A program made the position numbers and the translations under genes. From Iris pallida (taxonomy: Eukaryota > Streptophyta > Magnoliopsida > Asparagales > Iridaceae): DNA of 64,000 bases. The stretch's first letter is position 1; every line of letters starts with the position of its first letter. Positions 58,403 through 64,000 of the stretch are shown one piece after another. The stretch lies in contig JANAVB010031417.1 of the NCBI GenBank assembly GCA_029216955.1, forward strand, positions 24,076,331-24,140,330, in the 5' to 3' direction. The notes beneath the pieces are model-generated. The model saw only the letters and a list, made by a program, of their open reading frames with translations. It did not search any database and was not told the origin of the DNA.

Positions 58403-60009
58403 CTGTAATTTACATATGCCATTTGTTAGAGCGATGTACGATGTTGAAGGAACTAAGATAAATAGATCATGTTTAGAAATCTACCTGAGCCGGGTATTGC
58501 ATGTGGAGTCTCAAGAGGTCTGGATGGTTCCATCTGCAGCCTCGACATGGTGTCCGCAGATACCGTAGCTTGACTACTTACAGCTCCTGATTCAGTTTGA
58601 GGTGGCAGAGCAATTGGAGTCTGATCTACTAACTCTTCAGTATTTATCGCTCCGGAAGCCTCGGGTTGAGTTACACCTACTTCTTCAGGAATTGTGGGTT
58701 CATCGATTCTGGAATTAGCATGCCTTTCATCGACAACTAGGTTTTTCTCACCCTCAGCAATTGACTGGCCTTCATCGGCCGGTAATTCTTGAGGTGATGG
58801 AACATCCACTAAAATTTGTCCCTCCTTAGCGGCAATATTGCAGTTATCACCAAATGATTCGTCACCATAGTCATAATCTGCTAATGCATCTATCATCTCT
58901 CGATCCTCTTCAGAGTGAGTAGGATCTTAAGCCTTTGGAGAATTTATCACTCCTTCTTGAGGAGGCAGATCTTTCTCGGAAGAGATGGTTACTGGAGTAA
59001 CGGGAGTTGGTGAAGGAACCGTTATCCCCGCCGCAGTAAGTACATTAGCGGAAATACTTACCACCAAAGTATCCGATCTTGGGGCCTTTACAGTCGTGGC
59101 AGAAAGCTGGATACCTGCTGAAGTAACCACTGTAAATAAAGGAATCAATCAAATATACATATATCAATGTATATCAAAATCCTGATATTACCTTCCTGAG
59201 GTGGTAAATCTTTTTCCAGATGGCTGGTAGATTCTATCAGTGAGGGAAGGATAGAAGATTCCTGAGGTGGTAAATCTTGGTTCACTAATAATTTTCTCTT
59301 GACATCCCTGCGTGGTGGTGCAACTGGTTCTTCAGCAGTTTCAGTGCGATCATCATCCAGATCGATCAAGGCAGTAGATGTTTCTTCTTGAGTAACCCCT
59401 CCTTGTTTTTGAATAGAAGAAAGAGTGGCCTCCTTATCTCCGGGAGAGGTACCAAGGAGCATCTGTTTAGACTGAGAACGAGTTATTCTCGTAGTCGTTG
59501 GCTCATTTATGACCAATGAAGTTCTTTGCTTCTTTTCCTGAGCTCTAGGCGAAGTAGGTCTATCATCAAGATGAAGGAGGGCCGTTGTCTCCTTAGTTTT
59601 TCTTTTTCTTAACCCCTTGGTAGGGGATTTCTCTTTCCGTACCTTTAAAGATACATCCAAAAGATCATGTACCTCATCCGGATAGTTCTTCAAAATAGAA
59701 GCTTCCAGCGGTGGATCTGTAGGATCTTTATCCTCTACATCTTGAAATGATTGTACAGTGTGTTCTCCTAATTTAGATCTTTTGTCACTTGCAAAGCTAT
59801 GAGCGAGATGGAAGCTTTCAGTAAAAGTGTTTGCCGAAGTATAAAAATTTGCGTATGTATATAACATACGCGGGCCTTGCTGAAGATTGTAGGGCATGGA
59901 AAACACAGATTTCGTGCCCCTGGCATTGTAATATCTCCAAGCCCTAGCCCTATCAATCAGAAAGCCTTTGGCCTGCAGACAAGTAGTGGCATTACCCACA
60001 TGTAGTTGA

Positions 60010-61580
60010 TCATAGTCAAACTGTCATGCAAATCGACTTGGCAAATATAGGCTCTAAACAGCAATCTTCTTCAAATCGGTAGACTAAGTGAGATGGGCGG
60101 ATCATCTGTAGCCATGAAAAGATGGGTGAACTTAGGCGGAGTGATTCTGCATCCAGATCCATCAACTGTGGAGGGATAGTCTCGTATCCGTGAGGAGGCG
60201 GGACACACTAAAATCTCTATGCAGATCCACAATTCAATACAAACCTGCATTTCGAAAGAGCAGCATAATTCCAACGAGCGCTGGAGTAACGTCGGATGAA
60301 ATCTCCACCAACAGTTCCTATATCGGGATTCATCAGACATGGATGGTGAAGCAATAACCATCTGAATAAATATGTGCAGTACGAGGAAAATCTTGTCTCG
60401 CCGTCTTATCATGAAGCATGGTATGCACAAAAGAATGCAATCCTGCGTTCAAGTGGCAGCTCATTGCTGATAGAAGATCCATCTTATACCTAAAGACGAG
60501 ACGTACTGCAACAAACAGAACGCTTTGGTGGAACCTATCAACTGTACTGGCTCCTGGAACTATGAAGCGTTGCAGCCATAAAGAGAGAAAACCTGCTAGC
60601 TGGGCCTCTTTTGACATAGATCTATAATCCTGTCTGAGATAACTTTAGATGGTGGTACCAGCCTTAAACGGGTGCCAATCTTCATCTAGTTTGATATCTT
60701 CATGTTTGTGTTTCTCCATCAAATATTGCACGTCTCTTTGACTGAGAGGCTCAAAGAAACGAGGAGCATAAGCTTGACTCTGAAGTGGCTTATCCTCCCA
60801 CGCATAGCCCAGGAAGAGGTACGACATCCATTTGGTGATATAACAAGTACCTGCAGTGGCACTTTTATAGTAGAGAGAGCAAATCTTGTAATGACACAAC
60901 AATTCTTGAAAGACAGCGATCATCTGAGGATTGTCTTCTGACATAGTATCCAATTTTTTATTTGTGGGCACGTACTCTTCATATGGATTATCACCCGTTG
61001 GAAGATGAGAGAGAAATCTCATCTCATGAAGTGCAAATCCCATTTCTCCATGGGAGGTCATGAAAGTTCCAGTCTTATCGTTGTATCTCTCTACTAAGGC
61101 CAGAAACATATGAGCATTCTGGCGAATGTCGTAGACTGTGGTCCAGATGGCATCATAAAGTTCTAGTTCGAGGAGTTTATCCTTGAACTGATCCAAGATC
61201 CAGTTGGCTAAGCTGCTCCAGCATTTTATATCTGGATTAACTAGACCTGTCATACGCATGTCGTGATCTGGATATCTTCCTTCAGCCTTCGCGAATATAT
61301 TTACAAAGATGGGTACCCTGACTGGAAGGAGTAGAGATGAATCCTCAGGAGGAATACAACCTGGTCTTAAACCTCTCAAGTGAGTGTTGTATTTCTCAGA
61401 AGTGTTGTAAAAGGTGTCCTTGTGCTGCGGACCCATTTTATAATAAATTTTTTCGACTCTGGCCTGTTGGATTGGAGTCAGGTTCCATGACATTCTTCGG
61501 AGGTAGCTCACGAATTCATATTGAGACAAAGCCATATACCTTGATATTTCTGTGAGGTATATGATTTTGTCTCCACATTA
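60010..61580 (-). pseudogene. Mobile-domain-like core within exon 2 of the antisense gene
   Basis: Segments 60645-61535 and 60333-60617 are one frame joined across TAA 60645-60647; the part 60040-60340 is in another frame, and the original frame returns before 59999. Order of motifs: helical N-terminal part (SYLRRMSWNLTPIQQARVEKIY), EMRFLSHLPTGDNPYEEYVP, AQLAGFLSLWLQRFIVPG, then FEEDCCLEPIFA and DYDQLHVGN. The same order is seen in plant mobile domain proteins that occur in gypsy and Mutator-like elements. No DDE triad is evident, so transposase activity is not implied. Confidence 0.62.
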
Positions 61581-61954
61581 GAATATTCTATCCTCTTTCT
61601 TTGCCTTAGGCTGGGAAGTCTTCTTGATGGCATCCCCAAATAAAACAACAGGCTTCTTATGGACCACACTATCAACACTCTCTAGGGGTTGTCTGTTCAT
61701 TAAACTCAGCAGAGTATGACTTTCTTGGGCCACAAGAACAGTCTTTCACGCTTCAGGGCCATCACACTGAGAAAATAAAACATGGGATAAGTTCTCTTTA
61801 TACTCTGGAACATTAAAGGCTGAAGCAAATCTTTCAGCATGAGGATCTTCCCTGAGGTCAACTACAAAGAAACAGATAAACAGAAGTTAGATTTATGCTG
61901 ACAAAATACACAAGAAATAATAAGAGTGCACAACGGTTATAAGTACAAACAACT

Positions 61955-62165
61955 ATGTTGCGCTATCCTTATGATGAGCACGACTAGGTTGCGCGACATC
62001 CTAGGTTGCGCGACAATTAAGTTGTACGACATCCCAAGTTACGCCACAACCTAGGTTACGCGACAACTGTGTTGCACGACATCCCGGGTTGCGTGACATA
62101 CTTGGTTGCGCAATAACTTGGTTGCACGATATCCTTGGTTGCGAAATAACTGAGTTGTACGACAG
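61955..62165. repeat. 17-bp tandem array inside intron 1 of the antisense gene
   Basis: About 12 units of 16-18 bp based on GGTTGCGCGACATCCTA, partly decayed. The intron runs 62336-61862 (475 bp). TTGCGC is also the core of the LTR motif. Confidence 0.85.
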
Positions 62166-62568
62166 CATACGCAACATGGTTCGAAAGAACGAACAGTGCT
62201 CAAACAAGCAACCACACCCCAATAAGGGGTGGCGCAAAGTCTGTGATGCACCAAATACTCTAAGAAGAGGGGCACAAGTCATTCAAATTGAAAACCAAGT
62301 CGGACACCATGTTCAAAATCATTCGTTCTCGGTCACCTTCGAAAGCTGGGTTAGCCGTTTCTCGTCGTAAAGAGGGAGGTGCATACTACGGAGCGCGGGT
62401 CAGCAGATCACAGGTCGAGAGTTCAGCAACACCCTTCCCTTTATCGGCGGTGGTCTTCTTGGGTGCCATTACATCGAGAAGATGATCGGAGAGAAGATCG
62501 AAAGAGCTCAAAGAATTCTCTCAGAAGATTAAAGCAAAGGTAAAGAGTTAAAGTCGGTTAACAAAGGG

Positions 62569-62577
62569 TTATTTATA
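62569..62577 (-). promoter_or_regulatory. TATA box for the large antisense gene
   Basis: TATAAATAA on the minus strand in GGTTATAAATAACCC, about 100 nt upstream of the ATG at 62469. It lies 165 bp inside the 3' LTR border, so this promoter is internal to the element and independent of the LTR. Confidence 0.65.
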
Positions 62578-62730
62578 ACCTAAACAGAATCCTAACAGTC
62601 ACCCCAAGCTGTGCATAAAATATCGTAACAGCTCGCAACAAACTGCGCCAGATAGGTGCAACTTTACTCAGTAATTGCTACGATTCAAAGTATTTCAAAG
62701 TTTTGTGACATTTCAAAATTCAAAAACTTT

Positions 62731-62741
62731 GAAGGAGGTCT
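62731..62741 (+). other. Tat polypurine tract
   Basis: GAAGGAGGT followed by CT immediately before the 3' LTR. Confidence 0.75.
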
Positions 62742-63664
62742 TTTAGAGCCTAAAAATCAAGTTGTGCCATGTTTGTACTACTCAGCAATCAAGTTGTGCC
62801 CAAAAAAATCAAGTTGTGCCACTGTTATGAAGCCCAAAAATCAAGTTGTGCCACTGCTCAAGTTGCGCCATATATCAGATTGTGCCTAAGCCTACATGGC
62901 GCCTGACAGTAATTATCATCATTAACTGATAGCACTAACAACTGACAGCACGATAAACGAAGAAATCTTTTCGAATCCCGTAAAGCGTGGCGCTCGTGAC
63001 GATTTGCTGTCATTAATGACAGCTGTTCAGCGCGCTCTGCAAGTTGTGCCTAGGCGCAACCTGATCAAACTTTCCTTATAGACTGACATGTAACTCGAAT
63101 GATGCCACGTGCCTATGTACTGATTTGTGCCTAGGCGCAAACTGATCAAGCGCAGTTTGACTTTCTGACTGAAGTTCGTGCAACCTGACATAGTTGAAAC
63201 AACTAACGTTCTAAAGCAGGATGACGTGGCGCACATGCCACTAATCTCTCAAAACGTGTCCACTACTCTGTACATGACCATGTGCATCTCAATCATATGA
63301 TGCCACGCGTCTAAATACAGTTAGTACACGTTCGAGTAATTGAATGGAAATTGGCGCAACCTGAGATTGGCGTAACCCGAAGCCGCGCAGTTCAACCTTG
63401 TGTACATCAGAATAACTGCTAAAACGGTTATTTTCAGAACTCTATAAATAGAGTTTTCAATCATTATTAGGGGACCAGAGATCAAGAGTTCTTGCAAAAG
63501 TGTTGCTGCATTCTCCAGAGGCTTTAGTCTTCAAGTTCACATAGTCCAAGGGATAAAGCAATCGTCTTCTGATCGGATTCCTAAAGTTGTACTTTTTCAG
63601 AATTCATTGTACTTTGTACGATTCTTTTCAAGTTTGGAATAAAAAAAATTTGTTTTTGAAAACA
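62742..63664 (+). repeat. Tat 3' LTR
   Basis: 923 bp, TATA at 63443-63450, followed by the duplicated TTGAT. It matches 46788-47711 with scattered substitutions, many of them CpG to TpG (AAGTTGTGCC for AAGTTGCGCC), and small indels. Confidence 0.9.
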
Positions 63665-64000
63665 TTGATTAAGAATCTGAATATTTTTACGGGAAATGGT
63701 GTAGTAAAAGTTAGCCATGTTTGTCATACATGTCCAGTAAAATTAGGCAGTAGAGTCTTTCGGGTAAGACTATTGGTCTTTCCAATGAACAATTATGATA
63801 TAGTACTTGGAATAGATTGGCTAACAAGGACGTCAACCAATATAGACTGTGGTCAAGGAAGGATTTTATTCCAACTTCTAAATAAGAAAACATATGAATT
63901 TAACCGAAACCAGAAAGAATTTGATGGTGGAGAATTGGAAAAACTTGAACTACCAATTCAAGAAAATTCCAAGAACTGGAGGAAAAATAATTTCCAAAGG
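63665..64000 (+). pseudogene. Protease continuation of the plus-strand gypsy element (runs off the window)
   Basis: Begins with the second TTGAT and is open to the last base in the frame that ended at 46787. NIFTGNGVVKV and YDIVLGIDWLTR match the second half of the Tekay-type protease (compare [10 protein letters not shown] and [12 protein letters not shown] in the element at 8681-10282). Reverse transcriptase should follow beyond the window. Confidence 0.88.

Larger units (their letters stand above)
57513..62469 (-). pseudogene. Large antisense gene of the Tat element: mobile-domain-like protein with coiled coil, four exons
   Basis: Exon 1 62469-62337 (ATG, MAPKKTTADKGKGVA), exon 2 61861-59192, exon 3 59129-58485, exon 4 58402-57513. 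All three introns are phase 1 with GT-AG ends, and reading stays in register across each. Exon 2 contains a region like the plant mobile domain (MGFALHEMRFLSHLPTGDNP, AQLAGFLSLWLQRFIVPG, then RFEEDCCLEP and GFLIDRARAWRYYN). Late exon 2 and exon 3 are acidic and repeat DLPPQE three times. Exon 4 ends in a long coiled coil (about 57990-57515). Length would be about 1440 residues. At least seven nonsense codons and two compensating shifts (near 60340 and 60040) disable it. Antisense extra ORFs are established for Tat elements; the domain name is my inference. Confidence 0.72.
46788..63664 (+). mobile_element. Tat-clade Ty3/gypsy retrotransposon (16.9 kb) with antisense genes
   Basis: LTRs 46788-47711 (924 bp) and 62742-63664 (923 bp), target duplication TTGAT at 46783-46787 and 63665-63669, primer site 47715-47732 and polypurine tract GAAGGAGGT before the 3' LTR. 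The host protease frame is continuous when the insertion and one duplicate are ignored, confirming the borders. Pol has a second RNase H (aRNH) between RNase H and integrase, the hallmark of the Tat group (Tat/Ogre/Retand). The LTRs begin TCTAG and TTTAG in place of TG. A 2 kb region precedes the gag core, and about 6.3 kb between pol and the 3' LTR holds genes on the opposite strand. Confidence 0.92.

Noticed and set aside
60645..61535. Reading the antisense ORF as a DDE transposase
   Set aside because: No catalytic triad is visible; the motif order fits a mobile-domain-like protein better.

Overview
This window is a nested stack of LTR retrotransposons from a flowering-plant nuclear genome. 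The evidence is a chromodomain-bearing Ty3/gypsy (Tekay/Del-type) pol, a Tat-clade Ty3/gypsy pol with a second RNase H, a Ty1/copia gag-pol, plant-type introns and a short relic of a CYP71-like cytochrome P450 exon. I found no intact host gene and no rRNA, tRNA or CRISPR array. The species cannot be told from the sequence.

Layout: 1-2542 is the LTR of a plus-strand gypsy element, and its leader (2543 to about 3194) is cut off. From about 3195 to 17919 lies a minus-strand Tekay array: part of one copy (gag stub), an LTR (3910-6709), a full internal region (pol, then gag to about 11587) and a second LTR (11708-17919). That second LTR is split by a 3.4 kb solo LTR (12302-15705, target duplication CTAAA). 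17920-20418 is mostly non-genic: a P450 exon relic, an inverted decayed LTR block and a GGACAC array. 20419-28250 is a complete Ty1/copia element (1271-bp LTRs, duplication CATTC) whose single gag-pol frame carries three stop codons. From 29283 a long minus-oriented gypsy LTR runs to roughly 37 kb and is split by a second solo LTR (29692-33244, duplication TCAGG). A plus-oriented gypsy LTR (about 37.0-44.0 kb) is split by a 6.07 kb non-autonomous element (37293-43362, duplication GTGCC) that has 2.7 kb LTRs but only 598 bp between them. The plus-strand element continues with a long leader holding two related small ORFs, then gag and protease. Its protease is split at codon level by a 16.9 kb Tat-clade element (46788-63664, duplication TTGAT) and resumes at 63665 to the window end.

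The most interesting unit is the Tat element. Besides a plus-strand gag-pol it carries, between pol and the 3' LTR, about 6 kb of antisense genes. One is a four-exon gene (62469 down to 57513) with its own TATA box. It encodes an N-terminal region resembling the plant mobile domain and a C-terminal coiled coil. The second is a small, fully open acidic ORF (56787 down to 56503) with its own TATA box and an upstream tandem array. All three introns of the large gene are phase 1.

Several LTR families here share two non-coding signals: a 16-nt leader box (TGGTGGCCCATGCAGG) 8-10 nt inside the LTR, and an inverted repeat inside the LTR that shows one compensatory base change. Most LTR families also carry their own short-period array. 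Coding decay is dominated by nonsense changes; most of the stops I could assign to an ancestral codon are C-to-T or G-to-A, as expected for methylated DNA.
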